A DNA stretch of 64,000 bases from Solibaculum_A intestinale (GTDB lineage Bacteria > Bacillota > Clostridia > Oscillospirales > Acutalibacteraceae). The position numbers were made by a program, and so were the translations under genes. The notes below the pieces were generated by a model. That model was not told the origin of the DNA. It saw only the letters and a list, made by a program, of their open reading frames with translations, and did no database searches. Each line of letters begins with the position of its first letter. The first letter of the stretch is position 1. Shown in pieces: positions 1-6,962 of the stretch. The stretch covers positions 1-64,000 of the forward strand of contig NZ_JBBMFD010000010.1 of NCBI RefSeq assembly GCF_040096205.1, written 5' to 3'.

Positions 1-419
1 TTTGTCAGCGGAACAAAGGTCAAATGCAGGTGGGGCGTTTTCTCGTCCATGTGTACCACCGCCGACACGATATTTTCACGTCCTACCCGGCCAATGAGGA
101 AATCTGCCGCCCTTTGGAAGAACGCCTGTATCTCCTTTGGGGATTTCCCCTTGAAAAACTCCGGGCTGGCGGTTATCAGCGTATCGACAAACCGTGTGCT
201 GTCTTTCCTTGTCCGGCATCCGGCCTGCTCGATACGGCTCTGAATGAAGTGGTAATAGCGTCCCTCCGGCTTGACGATATGGAAATTGTATTTACTCCGG
301 CTTGTGTCAATGTCGGGATTGCTGGCGTATTGTTCTTTCTGTCTTTCATGATGGGCTTCCAGCGGCCTTGCCGGGTTGCCCTTGTGCTTCTCAAACCGCA
401 AAATTGCGTGTTGTGCCAT
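1..419 (-). CDS. MobV/Pre-family plasmid relaxase, N-terminal part (runs off left edge)
   Basis: Read leftward from an ATG at 419, this frame stays open to the edge of the window, so only about 139 N-terminal residues are visible. It begins MAQHAILRFEKHKGN and ends near HMDEKTPHLHLTFVPL, the metal-binding three-histidine region (HxHLxF) of MobV/Pre relaxases, which nick one strand at oriT and start conjugative mobilization. TnpZ of Tn4451 belongs to this family. A good ribosome site (AAAGGAG) lies just upstream of the ATG. An oriT-like inverted repeat follows immediately upstream, and the replication gene further upstream reads in the same direction, as in small mobilizable plasmids. The catalytic N-terminal Tyr/Asn cannot be assigned with certainty. 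Confidence 0.85.
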   Translation of the reverse strand, partial: MAQHAILRFEKHKGNPARPLEAHHERQKEQYASNPDIDTSRSKYNFHIVKPEGRYYHFIQSRIEQAGCRTRKDSTRFVDTLITASPEFFKGKSPKEIQAFFQRAADFLIGRVGRENIVSAVVHMDEKTPHLHLTFVPLT

Positions 420-432
420 TCTGCTCCTTTCC

Positions 433-509
433 CCATTCCTTTCCTATCCGGGGTTTTCCACAGGGAAAATCCCGCCGGAATTATCTCTGATACGATAGGA
501 ATGGAATGG
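433..509. other. Probable oriT of the MobV relaxase: 16-bp inverted repeat
   Basis: The arms 433-448 (ccattcctttcctatc) and 494-509 (gataggaatggaatgg) are inverted repeats with 15 of 16 positions matching. The 45 bp between them contain a smaller imperfect hairpin (ggttttcc/gggaaaatcc). The repeat sits directly upstream of the relaxase start, where MobV relaxases have their nick site. Function is inferred from position and symmetry; I could not identify a nick sequence. Confidence 0.45.
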
Positions 510-552
510 ATATAAATAAATCATTTTAATCTTTGTATTTCTATATACCGTC

Positions 553-606
553 CGGTTTTCGTACTTCAGGGGGGCGGTTTCCGTACTTCATGGGTACGGT
601 TTTCAG
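553..606. repeat. 22-bp iteron-like direct repeats next to the RepA_N gene
   Basis: The unit cggttttcgtacttca at 553-568 recurs as cggtttccgtacttca at 575-590 and partially as cggttttcag at 597-606. The spacing is exactly 22 bp each time, two helical turns. The repeats overlap the 3' end of the RepA_N gene. In RepA_N plasmids the origin repeats lie within or beside the rep gene, so these may be Rep-binding iterons. Confidence 0.5.
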
Positions 607-998
607 CCCTCCGGCGTACCAGAACGGGATTTCTTGAAGTCGGTGTTTGGAACCGCTTCATAGGATTTTGGGAAAATGCGGTTGGGTTTTCCACAGCCCT
701 GCTTCTGGATCTCCACCAGTCCGGCGTATTGCAGTTCCCGCAGGGTGTTCACCGCTTTCTGCCGCCCACAGTGGAGCAGGTCAACCACCTCACAGATAGG
801 GTAATACAGGAAAATCCGTCCGCAGTCATCCGCCCACCCATTCTTGCGGGATAACTCTGTCCGGCGCAGGATAAAGGCGTACAGAACCTTTGCCTCGTTA
901 GACAGGGGTTTGAATGTGGGGGCTTCAAAGAGAAAATTCGGGAGCCGGGTGAAGCTGAACGCCTTTTCCGGCTGATGGATATAGATGGTATTTGTCAT
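603..998 (-). CDS. RepA_N-domain replication initiator, short form
   Basis: This 131-residue protein has the winged-helix N-terminal domain of RepA_N replication initiators: PNFLFEAPTFKPLSNEAKVLYAFILRR near residues 20-46, then a recognition-helix region around GRQKAVNTLRELQYAGL. Full-length relatives continue past this domain. Here a TGA follows SRSGTPEG, and beyond the stop the same frame still encodes a recognisable KYENRT-like remnant, so the gene may be truncated by a point mutation; short RepA_N proteins also occur naturally in integrated elements. It lies between a cysteine-rich VLP protein and the relaxase, all leftward. A role in replication of the excised circle is inferred. Confidence 0.75.
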   Translation of the reverse strand: MTNTIYIHQPEKAFSFTRLPNFLFEAPTFKPLSNEAKVLYAFILRRTELSRKNGWADDCGRIFLYYPICEVVDLLHCGRQKAVNTLRELQYAGLVEIQKQGCGKPNRIFPKSYEAVPNTDFKKSRSGTPEG

Positions 999-1109
999 AG
1001 TTCGTTTTGTGGACGGTTAGAAGCCCATTTTCCGGGCCGGGCGATACTTTATACCACCTGCCCCGGTTTGGGGCTTGCAAAGCCTGATAAATCAAGGATT
1101 TTTTCTCTC

Positions 1110-1499
1110 CTAACTGTCCACAGCAGACCTCCTTTTCCGTTCACTTTCTGTTTTCTGCCGCCTGTGAACTCTGGCGGCACAGCCGGGGCAGTATTTTGCC
1201 CGGTTGGATTTAGGGACGAACACACCGCCGCAGACCGCACAGCGTTTCAAGTCCTTATCACGGAAAATCTCGGCTTCCAGCGTCCCGTCCAGCGGCAAGA
1301 CCGCCCAGCGGAACCACTTACAGCAGACCGAGAAAGAAGCCGTCTGCGGGCAGGTGCAGGTGTCCCCATCGTCAAGGACAATGCAGTTGCCGTCCTCACA
1401 GCAACAGCACTCCCGGCGTATCAGGCTGGCCGCCTGTTTTCTCTGCGCCGGTGTCATGCGGTAAAGGGAACCGTCCGGCCTGCGCTCCAGCGACGGCAA
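1110..1499 (-). CDS. Cysteine-rich VLP-domain protein of mobile elements
   Basis: The C-terminal part matches the Cys_rich_VLP family found in clostridial mobilizable elements. It contains RRECCCCEDGNC, LDDGDTCTCPQ, CKWFRWAVLPLD and a zinc-ribbon-like CAVCGGVFVP/YCPGCAARVH pair, about 14 cysteines in all. Function is unknown; metal binding is likely. The frame is open far upstream without a good ATG. A TTG at 1499 gives a start (LPSLERRPDGS) close to that of relatives, and an internal ATG lies at 1457, so the start is uncertain. It reads with the RepA_N and relaxase genes. Confidence 0.7.
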   Translation of the reverse strand: MPSLERRPDGSLYRMTPAQRKQAASLIRRECCCCEDGNCIVLDDGDTCTCPQTASFSVCCKWFRWAVLPLDGTLEAEIFRDKDLKRCAVCGGVFVPKSNRAKYCPGCAARVHRRQKTESERKRRSAVDS

Positions 1500-1568
1500 A
1501 GTTTTGATGGAATGGATGCTGATCCCTCTTTTCTTGTTGTATTCAACCGGTTGTGAGATCAGTTTATC

Positions 1569-1610
1569 ATGAAAAAATGCAATTCCCGTTTTTCTGCGGA
1601 AATTGCATTT
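1569..1610 (-). terminator. Hairpin with T run in the leader of the leftward genes
   Basis: The arms 1575-1588 and 1597-1610 pair over 14 bp with one mismatch around an 8-nt loop. On the minus strand the stem is followed by TTTTTT, so it looks like an intrinsic terminator acting on leftward transcription. It lies upstream of the cysteine-rich gene, in the position of an attenuator. Confidence 0.5.
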
Positions 1611-1720
1611 GTGCCATCGTGTAGACTTTGAAAATTGTAAATCTGCAATCAGGACTATTCCTAAATGCGGCCCGGTATGGTAAACTGGAAGGGAAGAAAC
1701 ACAGGCAAGGAGGGGGAAAT

Positions 1721-2551
1721 ATGGCGGCAAAACAGCTTGAGGGGCATCCGGGTGATCGGATTGGCGATCTGAGGACGAATTTGGGGATGACAAAGAAAGA
1801 ATTGAGCCGGAAAACTGGGATTGACGCATCCCAGATTACCCGCATTGAAAACGGCACCCTCAAAACGATCAGCAGCGATTATCTGATAAAGCTGGCAAAG
1901 GAATTGAAAACATCTACCGACTATATCCTCGGGCTTACCACTGTCAGCGTCCCAAAAAGTTATGATATTTCCGAATTGGGCTTGTCAAATGAAGCGGTCA
2001 AAGGGCTTGTGACTGGCGCGATTGATGTGGAAATCCTCAACCGCCTGCTGGAACACAAGAGTTTCCCCCGGTTAATCCATCTGATCCGGGTTTACTTCCA
2101 AGATACGGCGGCGAGGGGGATTATGGCACGCAACCAGCTTATTGATATGGCAACGGCTTCCCTGTCTGACCTGATGAAAGAACGCCCGGAATATCGGGCA
2201 GGAGCAAAGCCGGATTTGCAGCTTTTGAACGCCCAAAAGCTGGGGGAGCATGAAGCGGAACTTGAAAAAATCAAAAATGTGTTCCTTGCAATCCTGCGGG
2301 ATATTAAGAAAGATATGGACAACGGGGAACAACCGGGAGAAGTCGCCACCGCTGCGATGCTCCAAACCATGAGGGACACGCTGGCGGAGCAACAGCAGGA
2401 GCCGATGACAATGGATGATGTTGCCGGGATGGTTGCCGGCCAGCTTGGGCAGCTCGTCCCAATGGACGAGGAAACGGCGGAGCAGTTCCGGCAGTTGGCA
2501 AAGAAGATGATGGAGCAGGCAGGCGGTACACAAAACGAGGAAGAACCATGA
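1721..2551 (+). CDS. Xre-family transcriptional regulator with long C-terminal region
   Basis: The start at 1721 follows AAGGAGGGGGAAAT. Residues 12-65 form a helix-turn-helix of the Xre/Cro type (IGDLRTNLGMTKKELSRKTGIDASQITRIENG). The remaining ~200 residues are helical and acidic without a domain I can name. The gene is divergent from the replication/mobilization genes and heads the rightward restriction-modification cluster, overlapping the Vsr gene by four bases (ATGA). A role in controlling the element or its restriction genes is inferred from position. Annotated relatives in clostridial elements are simply helix-turn-helix proteins. Confidence 0.8.
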   Translation: MAAKQLEGHPGDRIGDLRTNLGMTKKELSRKTGIDASQITRIENGTLKTISSDYLIKLAKELKTSTDYILGLTTVSVPKSYDISELGLSNEAVKGLVTGAIDVEILNRLLEHKSFPRLIHLIRVYFQDTAARGIMARNQLIDMATASLSDLMKERPEYRAGAKPDLQLLNAQKLGEHEAELEKIKNVFLAILRDIKKDMDNGEQPGEVATAAMLQTMRDTLAEQQQEPMTMDDVAGMVAGQLGQLVPMDEETAEQFRQLAKKMMEQAGGTQNEEEP

Positions 2552-3024
2552 GCGATGTAATGACCCCGGAGCAGCGGAGCCGGGCAATGAGCCATATTAA
2601 GGGGAAAGATACCAGCATAGAGGTATTATTGCGGAAAGCCCTTTGGCATAAGGGTATCCGATACCGGAAGAACTATAAAAAGCTACCCGGCACCCCGGAT
2701 ATAGCGATAACCAAATACAGGATTGCTATCTTTTGTGACAGCGAGTTTTTCCACGGCTATAATTGGGAGATCAAGAAGCAAAAGCTGGGGAACAACCGGG
2801 AATATTGGATTAAAAAGATTGAGCGCAATATGGCCCGTGACCGGGAAAACGACTTTAAGCTGATTGCAATGGATTGGGTACCCATGCACTTTTGGGGGCA
2901 GGAGATACAAAAGCGGACGGAGGAATGTGTAGAAGCTGTCGAAGATTTGATTTTCGAGTTGCAGATGATGCAGTTTGATGGTATGATAGAGGATATGAGG
3001 GACTGTGTTGAAGATATAAAATAA
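2548..3024 (+). CDS. vsr: Very short patch repair (Vsr-type) endonuclease
   Basis: This 158-residue protein has the Vsr/PD-(D/E)XK layout: MTPEQRSRAMSHIKGKDTS at the N-terminus (characteristic of Vsr), LPGTPDIAI with the catalytic aspartate, CDSEFFHGYNW, and EYWIKKIERNMARDREN. Vsr nicks at T:G mismatches created by deamination of 5-methylcytosine and normally travels with a C5 methyltransferase; one lies 270 bp downstream. The start overlaps the stop of the Xre regulator (ATGA), implying translational coupling. The C-terminal 35 residues extend beyond the usual Vsr length and are acidic. Confidence 0.85.
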   Translation: MSDVMTPEQRSRAMSHIKGKDTSIEVLLRKALWHKGIRYRKNYKKLPGTPDIAITKYRIAIFCDSEFFHGYNWEIKKQKLGNNREYWIKKIERNMARDRENDFKLIAMDWVPMHFWGQEIQKRTEECVEAVEDLIFELQMMQFDGMIEDMRDCVEDIK

Positions 3025-3074
3025 TATTTTTATATCTTCAACTTAAAAATTGATAATTTACAAGGAGTACCCTT

Positions 3075-3284
3075 ATGACCATATCAGAACAGATTAAGGT
3101 GCTGTGCGTACGCTCCAATATCAGCGTTGCGGAACTTGCAAGGCGCATGGGGACTACGCCGCAGAACTTCAACTCAAAAATGAAACGGGAGAGCTTTACC
3201 ATCTCCGACTTGGAATATCTGGCGGAAGCAGTAGGGTGTTCTTTTGAACGCCATTTTGTCCTTCCAGATGGCGAAAAGGTTTAA
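3075..3284 (+). CDS. Small Xre-type DNA-binding protein (possible controller)
   Basis: This is a 69-residue protein made almost entirely of one helix-turn-helix: ISVAELARRMGTTPQNFNSKMKR near residues 14-36. It sits 12 bp before the cytosine methyltransferase and has a good ribosome site (AAGGAG). Restriction-modification systems often carry a small controller (C) protein in this position, so that role is plausible. The fold is generic and the assignment rests on position. The short stretch before it (3025-3074) is AT-rich and may hold the promoter. Confidence 0.75.
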   Translation: MTISEQIKVLCVRSNISVAELARRMGTTPQNFNSKMKRESFTISDLEYLAEAVGCSFERHFVLPDGEKV

Positions 3285-3296
3285 CAGGAGGGCATT

Positions 3297-4493
3297 ATGG
3301 ATTTATTGCGTTTCAAAGATAACGCCGCGAACCGGGATGTGATTTCCCTGTTTTCCGGGGCGATGGGGCTGGATATTGGCCTTGCAAAAGCCGGATTGAA
3401 TATCGTAATCGGGCAGGACTTTGACCCCGCCTGCGTCGCTACCATGCGCGCAAACGGACATAAGGTGCTGGGTGGGGATATCCGCGAGATTGATGAAGCG
3501 GATCTGTTGGAACAGACCGGGCTTAAACAGGGGGAACCCTTCCTTATTTGCGGCGGCCCGCCTTGCCAGCCGTTTTCAACCGCTGGCAAGCGGATGGGGA
3601 TCAATGACCCGAGGGGAAGCCTGTTCATGGACTTTATCCGCATGATTGACTATATCCGCCCCCGCTTTTTTATCATGGAAAATGTTAAGGGGATCATGTC
3701 TGCCCCGTTAAAGCATATCCCGCTGGCAGAACGGGATAAAAACGACCCGGAACAGCAGTTGGGGACGGTATTGGATGTTATCCTTTCCGAGTTTGGGAAG
3801 CTGGGCTACAAAACCGTGTACGGACTGTTGGATGCAGTCAATTACGGTGTCCCCCAATTCCGGGAAAGGTTTGTCTTGATTGGGAGCCGGGATAACGAGG
3901 ACATTTTCCTGCCTTTCCCGACCCATTTCCAGATGCACCAAGACCCGCAATACCGTTGGCGCACTCTAAACGATACGATCCGCGATTTGGAATATGACTG
4001 TGGGGAATGTGCCGCATTCAGTAAGGATCGCCTTGCATACCTCCGCCTTGTCCCGGAGGGTGGGAATTGGCGCGATCTCCCGGAAGATGTGCGGAAAGAG
4101 GCAATGGGCGGCGCTTATGGTTCCGGCGGCGGGAAAGTCGGCTTTTACCGGCGGCTGTCTTATAGCCAGCCTTCCCCGACATTGGTTACTTCCCCGGTAC
4201 AAAAAGCAACCATGATGTGCCACCCGACACAAGACCGCCCCTTGAGCATCCGGGAATATGCCCGCATCCAGCAATTTCCCGATAATTGGAAGTTCATGGG
4301 GACAAGCGCAGCGAAATACCGTCAGATTGGCAACGCCGTCCCGGTGGGGCTGGCGTTGGCGCTGGGAAAAGCGGTGCTTTCCGTTGCGGATCAATCTGCT
4401 GAAATCCGTACAAAACGGTTTAGAGGGACGGACATCCATCAAAAGCTGAAACAAGCCATAGAAATAGGAGGAAGCTGCTATGCCCATAAATAA
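3297..4493 (+). CDS. DNA (cytosine-5) methyltransferase of a restriction-modification system
   Basis: All main C5-methyltransferase motifs are visible: motif I SLFSGAMGLDIGLAKAG for AdoMet binding, motif IV GGPPCQPFSTAGKR with the catalytic cysteine, motif VI ENVKGI, motif VIII QFRERFVLIG, and motif X QIGNAVPVGLALALG near the C-terminus. The 398-residue length is typical. The region between VIII and IX (target recognition) cannot be translated into a site. The gene overlaps the next gene by 14 bases, and that gene looks like the cognate endonuclease. A Vsr gene upstream fits a methyltransferase producing 5-methylcytosine. Confidence 0.93.
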   Translation: MDLLRFKDNAANRDVISLFSGAMGLDIGLAKAGLNIVIGQDFDPACVATMRANGHKVLGGDIREIDEADLLEQTGLKQGEPFLICGGPPCQPFSTAGKRMGINDPRGSLFMDFIRMIDYIRPRFFIMENVKGIMSAPLKHIPLAERDKNDPEQQLGTVLDVILSEFGKLGYKTVYGLLDAVNYGVPQFRERFVLIGSRDNEDIFLPFPTHFQMHQDPQYRWRTLNDTIRDLEYDCGECAAFSKDRLAYLRLVPEGGNWRDLPEDVRKEAMGGAYGSGGGKVGFYRRLSYSQPSPTLVTSPVQKATMMCHPTQDRPLSIREYARIQQFPDNWKFMGTSAAKYRQIGNAVPVGLALALGKAVLSVADQSAEIRTKRFRGTDIHQKLKQAIEIGGSCYAHK

Positions 4494-5214
4494 TAGCTAC
4501 AACGAAGAAGCCATCGTAAAAGCGATTGCAACTGCGCTGGATAGTTTTTACACGAACTTAATCGGCAACATTGACAAGCTCAACATCAAAAAGGTCATGA
4601 AGCGCAAGAACCCGTACCTGTTCCGGGCAAAAGCCATGAACGGGGCAGCGCAGATTATTGATGCAATCCTCGCGGCTTTTGTGTCCTCGTCCGAGGAAAC
4701 GATTTTCGGGAATGTATTCTTTGAGCCGATTGCCACCGCAGCCGCACAGGGGCAGAAAGCGTTGGCGGAAGGTGTGGATATTATGGTGGAACGGGATAAC
4801 ACCATCTATGCCATCGCAGTAAAATCCGGCACAAGCGTTTTCAATGCGGACAGCCGCAAAAAGCAGGAACAGAACTTCATGGCGGCAAGCAAGCTGGCGC
4901 AGCAGGCGAAGAAACGCTTCGTCCCGATTGTCGGCTACGGCTATGGGAAGAAGAAAACCTCTACCCGTGGCCTTCCCAAGTTTTACATGGAATTGGCTGG
5001 CAAGGATTTCTGGACAGAGCTGACCGGCGATGAAGAATTCTACATAAAGCTGATCCGCTTCATGGATAAGCTGCCGGAAAAGTATGTAGAGGAATTCGAT
5101 GCCTCCTATCAAAAAGCCGCAAACCGGCTCGTCCGTGAGTTTACCCAAGAATTCTGCTTTGAAGATGGTAGCATTGATTGGGAGAAACTTGTGGAGTTTA
5201 ATTCGGGGAATTAA
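4480..5214 (+). CDS. Type II restriction endonuclease, PmeII-like
   Basis: This 244-residue protein overlaps the 3' end of the methyltransferase, the usual arrangement of a cognate endonuclease. It resembles the PmeII-type endonuclease family: NPYLFRAK near residue 44, then a core with EGVDIMVERDNTIYAIAVKSG. There the aspartate of VDI and the lysine of VKSG fit a PD-(D/E)XK fold. The residue two before the lysine is alanine instead of the usual E/D, a variation I believe the family shares. The site is unknown. Family membership is recalled, not searched. Confidence 0.7.
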   Translation: MPINNSYNEEAIVKAIATALDSFYTNLIGNIDKLNIKKVMKRKNPYLFRAKAMNGAAQIIDAILAAFVSSSEETIFGNVFFEPIATAAAQGQKALAEGVDIMVERDNTIYAIAVKSGTSVFNADSRKKQEQNFMAASKLAQQAKKRFVPIVGYGYGKKKTSTRGLPKFYMELAGKDFWTELTGDEEFYIKLIRFMDKLPEKYVEEFDASYQKAANRLVREFTQEFCFEDGSIDWEKLVEFNSGN

Positions 5215-5239
5215 AATAAACTTGTTGGGAGAGAAGAAG

Positions 5240-6334
5240 ATGGATGTTGAAGTGTTTTCTTTTTTCTCTGGATTGGGTTTTTTGGATTTGGGATTTGAAA
5301 ATGCCGGTTTCAACATCGTCTTTGTTAATGAGCACGATAAACGTTTTTTGAGTGCATATCAATATGCGAGAAGAAATAGCGGGCATACTCCGGTCTATGG
5401 ATATAGCGAAAACGATGTTAGGGATTATCTATCAGATACTCTATGGAACAAGACTTTTCCCAATTATAACAATCGAGAGAATAAGTTGATCGGCTTTATT
5501 GGTGGCCCACCTTGCCCAGATTTTTCTACAGCCGGGAAGAACGAAGGCGAGAAAGGGGAAAATGGGCAGCTAACATCTGTGTATGTAAAACTTATAACTA
5601 AATACAAACCAGACTTTTTTGTGTTAGAAAATGTGAAAGGCTTGTTTCAGACAAAAAAGCACAAAGAGTTTTATGAACGTATGAAGCGCAAGCTTTACAG
5701 GGCAGGCTATTCCCTATTCGATTCATTGGAAAATGCATTAGAGTATGGCGTGCCACAATATAGGGATAGGCTTGTTCTGATAGGATTACTTAGAAGTAGG
5801 TTTGGGCAACATTTAGATTTTCAGATTGGACACCATCGCCAATATACGATGGAGGAAATTCAAAAAATCAATTGGCCTCAAATTGCGCCATTCGAAGAAA
5901 GCGGAGACTTATGCAAGCCAGATGGCCTTATAGATGACTTAACTGTTGAAAATTGGTTTACTCGAAATGATGTACGGCATCATCCTAATGCAAACGATAT
6001 ATTTGCGGTAAAAAGTATCTCCAAATTCACTTCTATTCCTGAAGGGGATTCTGGTGGAAAATCTTTCAAGCGTTTGCACCGATGGAGATATTCTCCAACA
6101 GCGGCTTATGGAAATAATGAAGTCCATCTTCATCCATACCTGCCAAGAAGAATTAGCGTGGCAGAAGCATTAGCAATTCAATCATTACCGGCGGATTTCT
6201 CCTTGCCTCCTGATTTGCCACTTTCGGCAAAGTTTAAGATGGTGGGAAACGGTGTGCCTTATCTTTTGGCGTTTGGTATTGCAAAGGATCTTTCTGAATG
6301 GATTGAGCAGTTTTTACATAGAATAGAGGAATAA
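5240..6334 (+). CDS. Second DNA (cytosine-5) methyltransferase, AT-rich
   Basis: The start at 5240 (MDVEVFSFFSGLGF) follows GGGAGAGAAGA; an in-frame extension upstream overlaps the endonuclease and is unlikely. Motif I (FFSGLGFLDLGFENAG), motif IV with catalytic cysteine (GGPPCPDFSTAGKNEG), motif VI (ENVKGL), motif VIII (QYRDRLVLIG) and motif X (MVGNGVPYLLAFG) are present in 364 residues. It is clearly more AT-rich than the preceding genes, marking a different origin. It is followed after four bases by a nucleotidyltransferase-like gene and then a DUF262 gene, with no obvious endonuclease, so it appears to belong to a three-gene unit. Confidence 0.9.
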   Translation: MDVEVFSFFSGLGFLDLGFENAGFNIVFVNEHDKRFLSAYQYARRNSGHTPVYGYSENDVRDYLSDTLWNKTFPNYNNRENKLIGFIGGPPCPDFSTAGKNEGEKGENGQLTSVYVKLITKYKPDFFVLENVKGLFQTKKHKEFYERMKRKLYRAGYSLFDSLENALEYGVPQYRDRLVLIGLLRSRFGQHLDFQIGHHRQYTMEEIQKINWPQIAPFEESGDLCKPDGLIDDLTVENWFTRNDVRHHPNANDIFAVKSISKFTSIPEGDSGGKSFKRLHRWRYSPTAAYGNNEVHLHPYLPRRISVAEALAIQSLPADFSLPPDLPLSAKFKMVGNGVPYLLAFGIAKDLSEWIEQFLHRIEE

Positions 6335-6338
6335 AGCC

Positions 6339-6962
6339 ATGATTACACAAGAGGTTCTTAAAGAAGACCTTCTGACATTGGAACCAAAGGCCTTTTATCT
6401 AAAACATATTGTCAAGTCACATAATTGGTACTTTTCTGAGTATCTCCATGTGCCATCAGATGAGATTGTAGATAAAATGGATTATTTTAAAGAAATTGTT
6501 TCTACAAATTTAGGAATCAACTTTCATAGCATGCAGATAGTGGGAAGTGCAAAGACAGGGTATAGCTTATCCCCTAAAAAGGTTTTGCAGCCATTTCATA
6601 ATCGTGATAGTAGAATGGATTCATCGGATATAGATATTGCCGTGATCTCCGAAAAATTATATTTGCATTTCTGGACGCTTTTAAGGAACACAAAAGGTAT
6701 ATATAACCAATATTATTACAAATATTTGACTGCATCAATTTTTCGTGGATATATCAATGATAAAAACCTTCGGAATATTGATGGCATTCGTGAAGAGTGG
6801 GATGATTTAGTGGCCCCTATAAATGTGGCATTACAAGATAAGTTGCGCTTTGAGCATCCGATTACCTATCGCATTTATAGAAGTTGGGAAGATTTAGGGG
6901 AATATCAACTGATAGGCATATCTAAGGCGAGAGCTGCTTTGGAGGGAAAGAAAAATGTTTAG
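6339..6962 (+). CDS. Nucleotidyltransferase-fold protein of the methyltransferase-DUF262 unit
   Basis: I recognise a polymerase-beta-like nucleotidyltransferase core: VGSAKTGYSL (Gly-Ser at about 69-70) followed by SSDIDIAVIS, where D97 and D99 form the metal-binding DxD. The rest of the 207 residues is helical and not assignable. Such folds occur in defence systems (toxin-antitoxin NTases, second-messenger synthases), but nothing here shows the product. It starts 4 bp after the methyltransferase and overlaps the DUF262 gene by 8 bp, so the three are likely co-translated. Codon use is AT-rich like its neighbours. Confidence 0.65.
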   Translation: MITQEVLKEDLLTLEPKAFYLKHIVKSHNWYFSEYLHVPSDEIVDKMDYFKEIVSTNLGINFHSMQIVGSAKTGYSLSPKKVLQPFHNRDSRMDSSDIDIAVISEKLYLHFWTLLRNTKGIYNQYYYKYLTASIFRGYINDKNLRNIDGIREEWDDLVAPINVALQDKLRFEHPITYRIYRSWEDLGEYQLIGISKARAALEGKKNV

